Source: Paenibacillus endoradicis (lineage in GTDB: Bacteria; Bacillota; Bacilli; Paenibacillales; Paenibacillaceae). Taken from it: a stretch of DNA of 64,000 nt. The translations under genes were made by a program, and so were the position numbers. The stretch spans positions 248,001-312,000 of the forward strand of contig NZ_JANQBB010000003.1 in the NCBI RefSeq assembly GCF_024721975.1. Reading direction: 5' to 3'. This document shows, piece after piece, positions 36,654-46,594 of the stretch (position 1 is its first letter; every line of letters starts with the position of its first letter). The notes beneath the pieces are model-generated. The model saw only the letters and a list, made by a program, of their open reading frames with translations. It ran no database searches and was not told the origin of the DNA.

Positions 36654-38795
36654 ATGAAGCAAGCTCAAGCTATGCTTAAAAAAGTATATGGTTATGATGA
36701 ATTTCGACCTGGACAAGAAGATATTTTAAATAGCATATTGAATGGACAAGATACATTAGCTATCCTTCCTACAGGTGGAGGTAAATCGATTTGTTATCAA
36801 ATCCCTGCGATGATATTACCAGGGACAACGCTTGTTATTTCCCCTTTAATATCATTAATGAAAGACCAAGTAGATGCGCTGAAACGACTAGGTGTACCAG
36901 CCGCATATTTGAATAGTTCATTAAGTGCTGAGCAATATCGGAACACATTGCGTAACGCATTTGACGGAGAATATCAGTTATTATATATTGCGCCAGAGCG
37001 CTTTGATGCTCCAATGTTTCAACAGTTAACAGAACATCTTACAATTCCTTTAATTGCTATCGATGAAGCTCACTGTGTCTCCCAATGGGGACATGATTTC
37101 AGGCCCAGTTATCGTCAGCTAGCGTTAGCGATTTCGAGTATGAAAGATCGACCTATTGTAGCTGGATTTACGGCAACGGCGACAACTGAAGTTGCGGAAG
37201 ATATCGTTCATATGTTAGCCCTGCAAAATCCTGCACAGTACGTTACAGGATTTGCTAGACCCAATCTATCATTATCTGTCGTTACAGGCGTGAATAAATA
37301 TAGTTTTTTGAGTGAATTTCTGAAAGAGCGAGAACAGCAATCAGGAATTGTCTATACGGCGACACGTAAAGAAGCTGAGGCTGTCCATGATCGTCTCATT
37401 GAGACAGGTTTTAGTGCTGAATTGTATCATGGAGGCTTATCTGACCAAGCTCGAATGCAAGCACAGGAGAAATACCGTTTTGATGATAGTAAAATTATCG
37501 TGGCTACGAACGCATTTGGGATGGGAATAGATAAGCCAAATGTTCGATATGTGCTTCATTGGCAGATGCCCGGCGATGTAGAATCCTATTATCAAGAGGC
37601 TGGAAGAGCTGGACGTGATGGAGAAGAAAGTGAGTGCATCTTACTTTTTGAAGCTAGTGATCTTCATATTCAACGTTTCTTAATTGAACAAGGTATGGGC
37701 GATGAATCAAGAAAAGCTGTACAAGCTGCCAAACTTCATACGATTATGAACTACTGTCGTACCGATCAATGTTTACAACAATATATTGTTGACTATTTCG
37801 GTGAAAGATCAGTTACTCCATGCGGTAAATGTAGTAGTTGTCTAGATACGAGTGAGAAAATTGATCGTTCATTAGATGCTAGAATGGCATTGTCATGTGT
37901 TGGACGAATGAAGGGCCGTTTTGGTGTAACGATGGCTGCGAAAGTACTAAAAGGGTCGCAAGATAAACGACTACTTGCTTCAAGGCTAGATCAATTATCT
38001 ACGTATGGGCTAATGCGACAATATTCAGAGAAGGATATTGCGGATTGGTTGAACTGGTTAGTTGCTGAGCAATATCTTGTACTTAGTGACGGACAGTATC
38101 CAGTTGTTAATGTAACGGAAAGAGCATTGCCCGTTCTTAATGGTTCAGAAGAGGTATGGCAGCGTCGTAGAGGTAAAGTGAAGCAATTACTTACGAACTC
38201 TTCTCAAGATGCCTCACCTATCTTTGAGAAGCTTAAGGCTTGGCGTAAAGTGCAAGCAACAACTGAGAATATTCCACCGTTTATGATTTTCTCTGATGCA
38301 ACACTTCGTCTTATTGCAGAAGCACAACCAACGAATTTTGATCAATTATTAGAAGTAAAAGGTATTGGACAAGCAAAAGCGGCGAAATATGGTGAGGCTG
38401 TAATGGCGGAGTATGCTAAGGAAGATTCAGAAGTAGTTGAGGAGCTTGACCTTGCTGAGCTTGCTTTGCAGCATCAACGAGCAGCCCGTCCATCTTTAAC
38501 GGAGTCTAGTCATCTTATTAGTTATGAGAATTATGTGGCTGGTAGCTCAATTGAACAAATTGCTAGTGATCGTCAGCTCTCTCAGCAGACGGTTGAGAAG
38601 CATATATTACGTGCTGCTGAGGAAGGGAATCCATTGGAGTGGGAAACATTGCTTTCAGCAGAAGATGAATCTTTAATTATGGCAGTTCTTCCTGAAGTAG
38701 ATGCAAGTTTACTGAGAAACATTAAGGAAGCGCTACCTGATCATATTAGTTATTTCCAGATCCAAGTTGCTCTAACGAAACGTAGTTTACAATAG
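36654..38795 (+). CDS. recQ: ATP-dependent DNA helicase RecQ
   Basis: 3'-5' helicase for recombination and fork repair. 713 residues. Order: helicase core with Walker A LPTGGGKSICYQIP (about 39-52), DEAH box IDEAHCVSQWGHDFRPSY, motif VI QEAGRAGRDG; zinc-binding RQC cysteines (about 365-400, CGKCSSCLD); winged-helix RQC; HRDC domain (about 510-590, FDQLLEVKGIGQAKAAKYG); C-terminal HTH_40-like domain. RBS AGAGGTG before the ATG. In Bacillus phoPR follows mdh; here recQ takes that place. Confidence 0.95.
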   Translation: MKQAQAMLKKVYGYDEFRPGQEDILNSILNGQDTLAILPTGGGKSICYQIPAMILPGTTLVISPLISLMKDQVDALKRLGVPAAYLNSSLSAEQYRNTLRNAFDGEYQLLYIAPERFDAPMFQQLTEHLTIPLIAIDEAHCVSQWGHDFRPSYRQLALAISSMKDRPIVAGFTATATTEVAEDIVHMLALQNPAQYVTGFARPNLSLSVVTGVNKYSFLSEFLKEREQQSGIVYTATRKEAEAVHDRLIETGFSAELYHGGLSDQARMQAQEKYRFDDSKIIVATNAFGMGIDKPNVRYVLHWQMPGDVESYYQEAGRAGRDGEESECILLFEASDLHIQRFLIEQGMGDESRKAVQAAKLHTIMNYCRTDQCLQQYIVDYFGERSVTPCGKCSSCLDTSEKIDRSLDARMALSCVGRMKGRFGVTMAAKVLKGSQDKRLLASRLDQLSTYGLMRQYSEKDIADWLNWLVAEQYLVLSDGQYPVVNVTERALPVLNGSEEVWQRRRGKVKQLLTNSSQDASPIFEKLKAWRKVQATTENIPPFMIFSDATLRLIAEAQPTNFDQLLEVKGIGQAKAAKYGEAVMAEYAKEDSEVVEELDLAELALQHQRAARPSLTESSHLISYENYVAGSSIEQIASDRQLSQQTVEKHILRAAEEGNPLEWETLLSAEDESLIMAVLPEVDASLLRNIKEALPDHISYFQIQVALTKRSLQ

Positions 38796-38914
38796 CAATA
38801 TGGAAATATAGGGATATGAAAGCGTCGGTCATTTTGATACACTATTATTATATGATCACTGCAAAGTGATCCCAAAAATACTATACGCAACGATTAGATT
38901 CGGAGGCAACGATT

Positions 38915-39871
38915 ATGATTGGACGTAAACCGCAGATCATTACATTTGGAGAGACGATGGCATTATTCATGCCAGACCAGAATCATTCAATTGAAAGAGC
39001 CGAGAAGTTACAGCAAGGCTTCGGTGGTGCTGAAAGTAATGTTGCAATTGGACTAGCTAGATTAGGTGTAGATGTAGGTTGGTTTAGTAAGCTGGGTGAA
39101 GACCCTTTTGCAGCGCGTATTGTGAAAACAATTCGAGGTGAAGGTGTCGACGTATCCCGTGTAACTTACACTGATCAAGCATCAACGGGTATGATGCTTC
39201 GTGAATTAGTATGTGGTAAAGTAGCAGTTCATTACTTCCGTAAGCACTCGGCTGCAAGCATAATAACTGTTGATGATCTGGACGAAGAGTATATTGGTAG
39301 TGCTCAAATTCTCCACATTACAGGTATTACACCTGCACTTAGCCAGAGTTGTAAGCAAACGATATTCCGTGCTGTAGAAATAGCAAAACAAGCAGGAGTG
39401 AAAGTAAGTTTTGATCCAAATTTACGATTGAAACTGTGGACTATTGAAGAAGCAAGAGAAATCATTCTACCTTTAGCAGAGCAAGCAGATTATTTCTTGC
39501 CTGGTTGGGATGAGTTGAAGCTACTATATAACACAGCTGATGCTGCTGTGATTGATAAGAAACTACATGATTTGAATGCTGTCAGTATCGTAAAAGGTAA
39601 AGGTGATAGCAATGTTATTTATGAGAATGGGCAGGAAGTTCATGTGCCATTCTATCCTGCTGAGCAGGTTGTTGATACCGTAGGAGCAGGAGACGCATTC
39701 TGCGCAGGTTTCTTGGCTGGTATAGCTAAAGGTCTTTCCCCATTAGAAGCGGTTCGTATTGCAAGTGTCACTGGGTCAATTGTTGTTCAAACCCATGGAG
39801 ATTGGGAAGCACTTCCGACTTGGAAAGATGTAGAGCGCCGTCTTTCTGCACAGGAATGGATAGAAAGATAA
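38915..39871 (+). CDS. PfkB-family sugar kinase, probably 2-keto-3-deoxygluconate kinase
   Basis: 318 residues. The ribokinase fold is clear: ITFGETMALFMPD and the GGAESNVAIGLARLG substrate region at the N-terminus, and the anion-hole/catalytic motif DTVGAGDAFCAGF near 250 with the base Asp. Overall layout is closest to KDG kinases (pectin/uronate catabolism), but fructokinase-like roles cannot be excluded. AGGC-AACG upstream gives a modest ribosome site. It stands alone, with a strong terminator after it and no kdgA aldolase beside it. Confidence 0.75.
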   Translation: MIGRKPQIITFGETMALFMPDQNHSIERAEKLQQGFGGAESNVAIGLARLGVDVGWFSKLGEDPFAARIVKTIRGEGVDVSRVTYTDQASTGMMLRELVCGKVAVHYFRKHSAASIITVDDLDEEYIGSAQILHITGITPALSQSCKQTIFRAVEIAKQAGVKVSFDPNLRLKLWTIEEAREIILPLAEQADYFLPGWDELKLLYNTADAAVIDKKLHDLNAVSIVKGKGDSNVIYENGQEVHVPFYPAEQVVDTVGAGDAFCAGFLAGIAKGLSPLEAVRIASVTGSIVVQTHGDWEALPTWKDVERRLSAQEWIER

Positions 39872-39919
39872 AAATTATTAGTATTGGATAGTAATTCATC
39901 ATAGAATGGTGCATTAATA

Positions 39920-39960
39920 CAAACAGGAATAATTCCATATATTGGAATTATTCCTGTTTG
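39920..39960. terminator. Long palindromic terminator after the PfkB kinase gene
   Basis: An 18-bp perfect stem (39920-39937 with 39943-39960) with a 5-nt loop. Symmetrical enough to act from both sides. Confidence 0.8.
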
Positions 39961-39970
39961 ACTTGTACAT

Positions 39971-40746
39971 TTAGCCGCGACTAGCACGTTCTTTATCGAT
40001 TTTTTCGAGCAATAAAGTATGATCGCTAGATCGAATAACTTCTATTAAACGGTCAAGTTGGCTCACCTTTAATGGAGAAAGACTTGCTCCGTATTTCATA
40101 ACAAGTAGATCAAATTTATCGATATTGTAATAGTCTATATTCCAAGCTAGAACACGAAATGCAGTTTGAATAACTGGAATTTTTGACGAAGGATCAGGTG
40201 GCTGTGATATAGCATAAAAATGAATAATTGATACTCATCTGAAATGAAGACAGATTCAGTCGTAATACCATTAGGATCTGCACCGTAACCAAGTAGCATA
40301 TCAAGGTGTGCTATATTAGCATCGGGATAACTTATGATAGGCCTTAATAAATCGTATGAAATGGGTCTGAATCCATAATTGTAGAGCATCGCTGCGATTT
40401 CAGCTGAGCCCGTCTGCACATATTTATAAAGTTTACTATTTACATCTGTTTTGTATATAGTATGTGTTATCGTTGTTGCGGGAAGAGAAAGACCAAAATA
40501 TGTGTAGACTCCATAGAATTGACCTGAATTTAGAGGATATACAAGTTTGTTGTCTAGAATATAGGCAACTACTTCTTTTGATTCTCGAATAACTGTATAT
40601 GAAAGTGCTAATTGGAGATCTGCGCCAGCATTAAGTGCTACCTTAGTCCACTCTAATCCTTTATTAGCATAGATCACATGCTCAGCTACATCTTGAGCAA
40701 TTGGTACATAAGTATAACCATTGATAATAGTGGGAGGCTGTGACTT
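39971..40746 (-). pseudogene. Decayed stalk-domain / ankyrin-repeat protein gene
   Basis: The minus strand reads PPTIINGYTYVPIAQDVAEH, typical of the copper-amine-oxidase-like stalk domain, then ankyrin-like repeats (ALNAGADLQLALSY; LLGYGADPNGITT). The signal peptide part is absent: a stop lies just upstream (40747-40749). Near 40230 the frame must shift by one base: after FISDEY the good continuation (SIIHFYAISQPPDP, then FDLLVMKYGASLSPL, ending ERASRG) is in another frame down to the stop at 39971. A single lost T would explain it. The shorter open frame 40147-40677 is only the middle part. Confidence 0.75.
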
Positions 40747-40848
40747 TCAATCTATAGTCGTTTCATATATAGTATAGTGTAGCTTGTAGCTGATAGTTAC
40801 GAAGCAAATAACAAGCGGTACAGATAACTTTAAAGGAGGCGAAATCCC

Positions 40849-41931
40849 ATGGGGAATGAACATACTAAGACATCAAAGAGAAAAGACGAGCATATATCAA
40901 TCTGTCTACAAGAAGATGTAAAAGCAGATGGAATTAGTACTGGACTGGAGCGATGGAGATTCAAGCATAATCCGCTTCCTAATATAGATTTTCAAGACAT
41001 TGATCTATCTACAATGATATTCAACAAAAAAGTCTCAACTCCGTTATTAATAAGTTCGATGACAGGCGGAACTGAACTTGCCTCTCGAATTAATCAACAG
41101 TTAGCACTCGCTGCACAAGAGCGAGGTTGGTCACTTGCATTAGGATCGATGCGTGCGGCGATTGAGAATGAGGAGCTTGCTTATAGCTTTCAAATGCGAA
41201 GATTTGCACCGACGATTCCAATTATTGCGAATGTTGGTTTAGTTCAATTGAATTATGGAGTTACAAATGATCAGTGTCTACGACTTGTAAAACTTGCTGA
41301 AGCAGATGCGTTAGTTTTTCATATGAATAGTATGCAAGAAGTATTTCAGCCTGAAGGTGATACGAATTTCTCTGATCTCTTACGTAAGTTGGAGACATTA
41401 ATTAAGCAAACGGACATTCCAATTGGTGTGAAAGAAGTGGGCTGGGGAATAGACGGAGAAACAGCTAGAGCACTGAGAAATATTGGTATACAATTTATTG
41501 ATGTAGCTGGAGCGGGTGGTACATCATGGAGTCAAGTTGAGCGATATCGCACATCATCGAAAATCCAATATGCCGCGGCAAGTAGCTTTGCCGACTGGGG
41601 CTTAAGTACGGCAGACAGTATTAGAGAAGTATCAGCGGAAGTAAGTGAATGCCTTATCATCGGGAGTGGTGGCTTACATACTGGAGTTGATGCTGCCAAG
41701 GCAATCGGTTTAGGTGCACATGTAGCAGGTTTTGGACGGTCCTTGCTTCAACATGCAGTACAATCCATTGACGATGAGTCATTATCAATACAGCAATTTA
41801 TGAGTCCCAAAGAGTTATCATTGCTGCAACAGATGGAGAAGATTGAGTATGAATTAAAGGTAGCAATGTTTGGCATTGGTGCGCCAACAATAGCACAATT
41901 AGAAAAGCATGATCGACTTATTGATAGATAA
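40849..41931 (+). CDS. fni: Type 2 isopentenyl-diphosphate delta-isomerase
   Basis: FMN-dependent interconversion of IPP and DMAPP for isoprenoids. 360 residues. Seen: SSMTGGTELA, ALGSMRAAIEN, IANVGLVQLNYG, KEVGWGIDGETAR, and VAGAGGTSWSQVE, the FMN- and substrate-contact segments of the family. The ATG follows AAAGGAGG. The gene is monocistronic; its last codons form the left arm of its own terminator. Confidence 0.95.
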   Translation: MGNEHTKTSKRKDEHISICLQEDVKADGISTGLERWRFKHNPLPNIDFQDIDLSTMIFNKKVSTPLLISSMTGGTELASRINQQLALAAQERGWSLALGSMRAAIENEELAYSFQMRRFAPTIPIIANVGLVQLNYGVTNDQCLRLVKLAEADALVFHMNSMQEVFQPEGDTNFSDLLRKLETLIKQTDIPIGVKEVGWGIDGETARALRNIGIQFIDVAGAGGTSWSQVERYRTSSKIQYAAASSFADWGLSTADSIREVSAEVSECLIIGSGGLHTGVDAAKAIGLGAHVAGFGRSLLQHAVQSIDDESLSIQQFMSPKELSLLQQMEKIEYELKVAMFGIGAPTIAQLEKHDRLIDR

Positions 41932-41946
41932 GTCGATCATGCTTTT
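41903..41946 (+). terminator. Terminator overlapping the end of fni
   Basis: A perfect 19-bp stem: left arm 41903-41921 inside the coding region, right arm 41928-41946 containing the stop codon, then T residues. Confidence 0.9.
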
Positions 41947-41958
41947 TTGTGGTGGCTG

Positions 41959-43056
41959 TTAACGTAATAACCCCGATCCTCGAGTTATCATTTTCGTATT
42001 AACTTTGAATTTCATACTTTTATAAATGTCTGGCCAATTCTCATCAAAATCGGCGAGATCGTATTCAGCTCTGTATCTTAAACCAAAACCCAATGGGTCT
42101 ACACCTGCCTCTTGAATTTTCACAAGTAACTGCTGAGTTTTTTCAGAATATGCATTTTGCAAGTCGATAAGCACTTTATGTTGGTCTTCAGATGTTTCAT
42201 TAACAGGTTCTTCTTCAAAAGTAACTGCTTGCTTAATGTTCATATTAACGGTGGGTTGTTCCTCATTAGGAATTGAATATTTAGTTTTGATACTACTTAT
42301 TGCTACGACATAAGGTGGATTTGGAAATGAGCCGTATACATTTGTAATTGCTAGATGCCCTGATATTTGATTAAATAGTTGTGTTTCTTCAGGGTTTAGA
42401 ATTAGGGTAATTTTTTCTTTGTTTAGTAAGGCAACACGATTTACAACATAGGTGGTATCGTTCTGAATTTCAACCATAGGAAGTATAGGGTCAAGACCTT
42501 TCTCATTAACTCTTCGGAAAAGATCGGTCAAAAGCTCTACATACGTGAATGATGATTCAGTGGCATCATTACTGAAAAATAGATTCAAAGAATTACCTGG
42601 GAAGCGTTCAACGGTTGGTTGTTTGGAAATGACTTCTTCAGCGCTAGGCGTCCCAACACCAAGTGCTGCAATGTTTTGAATATCTCTTCTTCTTGACATC
42701 CAATACACAATATCTTGAATATTACGATTAGCCAATTCTTCGCCGATCAAAAATACATTGCAATGGCCGAAGTCGATCTCCTTATCTACTTGTGCTTTCA
42801 GCATGCGCACACCTTCAGCAATAGTTGCACTGTTTATCGCTTCGATTTGAGTTTTTGAATTACCAGGATCTATGCTGACTGAGGGGACAGCTAATTTAAT
42901 CGTTATTCGAAATGGCTTCTCATCATCACCGGAATAGTCAATACCTGTACCAACAACAAAGTAGCGTTTATCAATATCTTTGAATCCACATCCACTGAGT
43001 AGTAAAATAAAAATAATATTTAGAAAAATAGTACTAAGAAGTAGCTTTTTTCTCAT
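41959..43056 (-). CDS. GerC-type spore germination lipoprotein
   Basis: Third subunit of a nutrient germinant receptor, anchored in the spore inner membrane. 365 residues. A lipoprotein signal is clear (ILLLSGCG, lipobox Cys near 23), followed by VVGTGIDYSGD and the three-domain Ger(x)C fold; ISSIKTKY and LVKIQEAGVDPLGFG are typical late segments. It overlaps the gerB-type gene by 23 bp. Confidence 0.93.
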   Translation of the reverse strand: MRKKLLLSTIFLNIIFILLLSGCGFKDIDKRYFVVGTGIDYSGDDEKPFRITIKLAVPSVSIDPGNSKTQIEAINSATIAEGVRMLKAQVDKEIDFGHCNVFLIGEELANRNIQDIVYWMSRRRDIQNIAALGVGTPSAEEVISKQPTVERFPGNSLNLFFSNDATESSFTYVELLTDLFRRVNEKGLDPILPMVEIQNDTTYVVNRVALLNKEKITLILNPEETQLFNQISGHLAITNVYGSFPNPPYVVAISSIKTKYSIPNEEQPTVNMNIKQAVTFEEEPVNETSEDQHKVLIDLQNAYSEKTQQLLVKIQEAGVDPLGFGLRYRAEYDLADFDENWPDIYKSMKFKVNTKMITRGSGLLR

Positions 43057-44152
43057 ACTTTCTCACCTTTTTTCTACTTAAAATAAAGATCCATGTCGTT
43101 GTTATCGTTTCGGAGAACAGCCTGAATATTAGAAAATAAGCTGAGAATTTTAACATTACGTCGTCAGTAACCGTTAACATTGTGACAAACGTTATCATAA
43201 TAATGCAACCCGCTATAATATAGCTTCGAAGAGGTGGTCTCTTCTCATCAGGATTAACGACATTTTTCGGAAAGATTGTTCTAATATATTCAATAACCAT
43301 ATGCCATCCAACCATTGTAAACGTTAATGAAAGGTTGATGAGCACGATAAGGAAAACAAATAACATTCGCTCAATAAAGCCATACATCATACGAGTGGAA
43401 TCAGCAGTTGCACTCCATAGAAAAATATATTGAGCTACCGTTTCAGTTCCATGTATCCCAATGGGTACAAAGAATGTAATTATTAATACGATAAAAGCAA
43501 TTATTGGATATAACCATATGTATTTGAATTTGAAATTTGGTGGTAAAATTCGGTTGAAAAGTCCCATATTCAAATAGCCTGTAAATACAAAACTGGCACA
43601 AGCAAATGAGAGTAGGGTTGGCATGTGATTAATATGATTAGCAATTACATGTACAGCATCCCAATTCATCAATGGATTTTTGATTGTTTTATACATAACG
43701 AAAGCGATAACAGGAAGGCTCAGAAGCAATGATATTTCTAAGATGAAAGCAATACTGACCGTTGAACGAGTCGCCGCATAAGCACAAATTAATAACAGTA
43801 ACATAAGCATCATATACTGATTAGCATTAGGGTTCAAAAAGCTAGTAATGATCACTGCATAGGTAGAAATAACTAATGCACCAGCTATACCAATAAGTAC
43901 AGCTTTATAGACCATTACCATGCTTACTATCCATTTCGGGTAGAACAGGCTAAATATTTCTGGTAATCCTTTACCCGGAAATTTGGATAAACTTGAAGTA
44001 AACATATATAGAAATATATATCCGAAAATCGGACTAAGAGCAATCGACATAACTGCACCACCGTATCGCTCAGATGTCAGAAAGTAGGGGATGAGTAACA
44101 TCATATTGGTAAAGCAAACAATAAAGTAGTTGTAGAAGAAGTAACGATTCAT
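43034..44152 (-). CDS. GerB-type germination permease
   Basis: 372 residues, about ten hydrophobic segments, of the amino-acid/polyamine transporter superfamily (spore germination permease, GerAB type). It is thought to bind the germinant in the inner membrane. Its ATG overlaps the TGA of the upstream gerA-type gene by 4 bp (ATGA), and its own end overlaps gerC, so the three are translated together. Confidence 0.92.
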   Translation of the reverse strand: MNRYFFYNYFIVCFTNMMLLIPYFLTSERYGGAVMSIALSPIFGYIFLYMFTSSLSKFPGKGLPEIFSLFYPKWIVSMVMVYKAVLIGIAGALVISTYAVIITSFLNPNANQYMMLMLLLLICAYAATRSTVSIAFILEISLLLSLPVIAFVMYKTIKNPLMNWDAVHVIANHINHMPTLLSFACASFVFTGYLNMGLFNRILPPNFKFKYIWLYPIIAFIVLIITFFVPIGIHGTETVAQYIFLWSATADSTRMMYGFIERMLFVFLIVLINLSLTFTMVGWHMVIEYIRTIFPKNVVNPDEKRPPLRSYIIAGCIIMITFVTMLTVTDDVMLKFSAYFLIFRLFSETITTTWIFILSRKKVRKYEKKATS

Positions 44153-45495
44153 CTTGCACCTGCCTGTCCAATATCTCCTTCTTGCGGAGTGAATTTACCA
44201 CGGATTCTGAAATAATACTCACCAAAACTTCTCATATTACACAAATACACGATATAGAAGTATAACCCGACGCATACGCCAGATAAGCCGAAGAAAATGG
44301 CAATAATGATAATCGGGTACTTCAAAAATCGTACTGCCAATGTCATCGAATAGACAGGAAGCACAAAATTACTAATGGCCATAAGTGAAGTCACAATGAT
44401 CATTACACTACTAACTAATCCTGCTTGTTGAATGGCACTGCCAAGAATTAGACCACCAACGGTTGTGGATGCTGGCCCGATAAATCTCGGAATACGAATA
44501 CTTGATTCGAGTAGCATCTCAATCATAACGAGCATGATGAATACTTCAATGAACGATGGATAGGGAACAACAGATCGACTCGCGACTAGAGAGAAGGCGA
44601 GCTGGAGTCGGAAAATTTCAGGATTATAGGATAAGACCGCAATATATAGCCCCGGCAAAGACACGGTTATGAACAGTGCGATATACCGTACCACAATAAG
44701 GAGTCTAGTCATCCAGAATGATTCATAGTGATCCTCGACAGCATGGATAAAATCAAAGAAGGTAACAGGTAGAATAAGCGCGTATTGAGAACCTTTAAGG
44801 ACAAGCACAATTTTCCCAAGTGACAAAGCTCTCGAAATACGATCGACGCGTTCAGTCATAAGTAAAGTAGGGAATAATTGATATTTTTTGCTAGAAAGTA
44901 ATCGCTCGAGCTCTCCTGTTGAATTAATCAAATCCAAATGAATTGCATCAATCTTATTTATAACAAGTTTCAATGTATCTAGATTGGCTTTTCTTTGGTC
45001 ATACAAAATATAAAGACTAGTCTGCGAAATTGTACCTACTTGTGTTTGATCAATGGTAAGTTCAGGAGACATATATGCATTGCGAATTAGATTGAGTGCA
45101 ATTGTCGGATCTTCACTGATGGAATGTTGTGGACCTCGGATGGTACTTTCAACTTGTGTTACAGGTGCGTCGTTATATTTATAATGCATCGCATCGAATG
45201 CATAGATAACGTTTTGATGCTCTATTAATGCTTGGCCACGTAATATTAGATCTACCCAGCTAGCGGGGTCTGAAACGACATAAAAGTTAGAATTAGATTG
45301 AAACAAGCTTGAAATGGGATATTCGTTTTTGGAAAAAGGAACGGTAACAAATTTATGAACCTTTGCTTCATCAACCAATGGCAAGTAGAAAGCAAGTTCA
45401 ATCGTTTGTTTACTCATCGGATGCGTTAGCTCTTTTTGAATTAGATCTTCTGATGGTGATAAGATAATTTTTAATCTTTCAAGCATAGTAGCCAC
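44149..45495 (-). CDS. GerA-type spore germination protein
   Basis: 448 residues. The N-terminal soluble half carries the GerA signature (STIRGPQHSISEDPTIALNL) and the C-terminal half has about five membrane helices (ESSIRIPRFIGPASTTVGGL is typical). First gene of a gerA-gerB-gerC operon for one nutrient receptor; the germinant cannot be predicted. The ATG follows AAAGGGTGG. A sigma-G-like promoter lies 20-50 bp upstream. Confidence 0.94.
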   Translation of the reverse strand: MATMLERLKIILSPSEDLIQKELTHPMSKQTIELAFYLPLVDEAKVHKFVTVPFSKNEYPISSLFQSNSNFYVVSDPASWVDLILRGQALIEHQNVIYAFDAMHYKYNDAPVTQVESTIRGPQHSISEDPTIALNLIRNAYMSPELTIDQTQVGTISQTSLYILYDQRKANLDTLKLVINKIDAIHLDLINSTGELERLLSSKKYQLFPTLLMTERVDRISRALSLGKIVLVLKGSQYALILPVTFFDFIHAVEDHYESFWMTRLLIVVRYIALFITVSLPGLYIAVLSYNPEIFRLQLAFSLVASRSVVPYPSFIEVFIMLVMIEMLLESSIRIPRFIGPASTTVGGLILGSAIQQAGLVSSVMIIVTSLMAISNFVLPVYSMTLAVRFLKYPIIIIAIFFGLSGVCVGLYFYIVYLCNMRSFGEYYFRIRGKFTPQEGDIGQAGAR

Positions 45496-45516
45496 CCTTT
45501 TCCAAATAATTAAAGG

Positions 45517-45546
45517 TAGTATGCGCTATTTTTCCTAAACTATGCT
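45517..45546 (-). promoter_or_regulatory. Sigma-G-like promoter of the gerA-B-C operon
   Basis: On the minus strand AGCATA (45546-45541) and CATACTA (45523-45517) are 17 nt apart. The -10 is the Bacillus forespore sigma-G consensus and the -35 fits GCATA/GNATA loosely. Known gerA-type operons are sigma-G dependent. Confidence 0.6.
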
Positions 45547-45606
45547 AAAATGACCGTGATTATATATGACGGATCAAGACCATTACAGAAGGTTGGGGAG
45601 AGCAAG

Positions 45607-46593
45607 ATGGAACAGTTATGGCAACGGCAAATTGAAAATATAATTCAAGTAAAAGTGCCTGTACCATTTTCATTGAAATGGGTAAATAGTTATCTCATAT
45701 TCGAACAAAGAGGCTACACGATTATAGATCCTGGCTTAAAAACAGAAGAGAGTATTGCGGTATGGGAGCAGGTGCTATCAGAGTTGCAGTTGGTGTGGGA
45801 ACAATGTGAGCAAATTATTATAACTCATCAACATCCTGATCATTTTGGATTAGCAGGTTTTGTGCAGCAACTAAGTGGAGCACCTGTCTTTATGACGGAA
45901 GAAGCACATCAATATACAATGAATTTATGGGGCGAGGATAGTGGAAATTATGAGCGTAATATGTCAGAGCTACTACAATTGCATCATGTTCCTGTAGATG
46001 TTAATCAAGCAATATTACATAATCTTCAAGAGTTCCAGTCTAGAGTTGAACCTTTTCCTAATGTTACATACATTAAGGCAGGAAATCCGATTGATATTGG
46101 GGATTGCACATGGGAGATCATAGAAACAAAAGGTCATGCCTATGGACAAATTATGTTCTACGAACCCAAACAACACATCTTAATTTGTGCTGATCAAGTG
46201 TTACCACGTATTACACCACATGTAGGTGTCATTCCTGGTGAGGACAGAGACGTTCTTCATGATTTCATCGTAAATTTGCATCAACTGGCTGAGCTAGAAG
46301 TGAAGCTGGCATTACCAGGGCATCGTGAGCCATTTGAACATTTTTCGAAGCGGGCTTATGAGATTATAGCTCATCATGAACGTCGTCTTGAAAGAATAGA
46401 ACAGTATGTAATCGAACAACATGAAGTAGATGCTTTTTCATGTTGCGAGTGGATATTTGGCACTCATCTTCGTCTTAATGCTCATAATATGCGTTTTGCT
46501 TTGACTGAAATCATAGCTCATCTGGAAGAGTTGGTTAGACAAGGTCGCATCAATTCTGTACGGAAAGATGATGGCATAATATTTACGGGCTAA
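45607..46593 (+). CDS. MBL-fold metallohydrolase
   Basis: 328 residues from the ATG at 45607 (GGGGAG 6 nt upstream; the frame opens at 45550). Metallo-beta-lactamase fold with the metal motif THQHPDHFG (H-x-H-x-D-H) near residue 80, a further Asp in ILICADQVLP, and His in LALPGHREPFE. The C-terminal ~100 residues are the helical winged region seen in glyoxalase-II-like or YflN-like proteins. The substrate is unknown. It is divergent from the ger operon. Confidence 0.85.
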   Translation: MEQLWQRQIENIIQVKVPVPFSLKWVNSYLIFEQRGYTIIDPGLKTEESIAVWEQVLSELQLVWEQCEQIIITHQHPDHFGLAGFVQQLSGAPVFMTEEAHQYTMNLWGEDSGNYERNMSELLQLHHVPVDVNQAILHNLQEFQSRVEPFPNVTYIKAGNPIDIGDCTWEIIETKGHAYGQIMFYEPKQHILICADQVLPRITPHVGVIPGEDRDVLHDFIVNLHQLAELEVKLALPGHREPFEHFSKRAYEIIAHHERRLERIEQYVIEQHEVDAFSCCEWIFGTHLRLNAHNMRFALTEIIAHLEELVRQGRINSVRKDDGIIFTG

Positions 46594-46594
46594 G

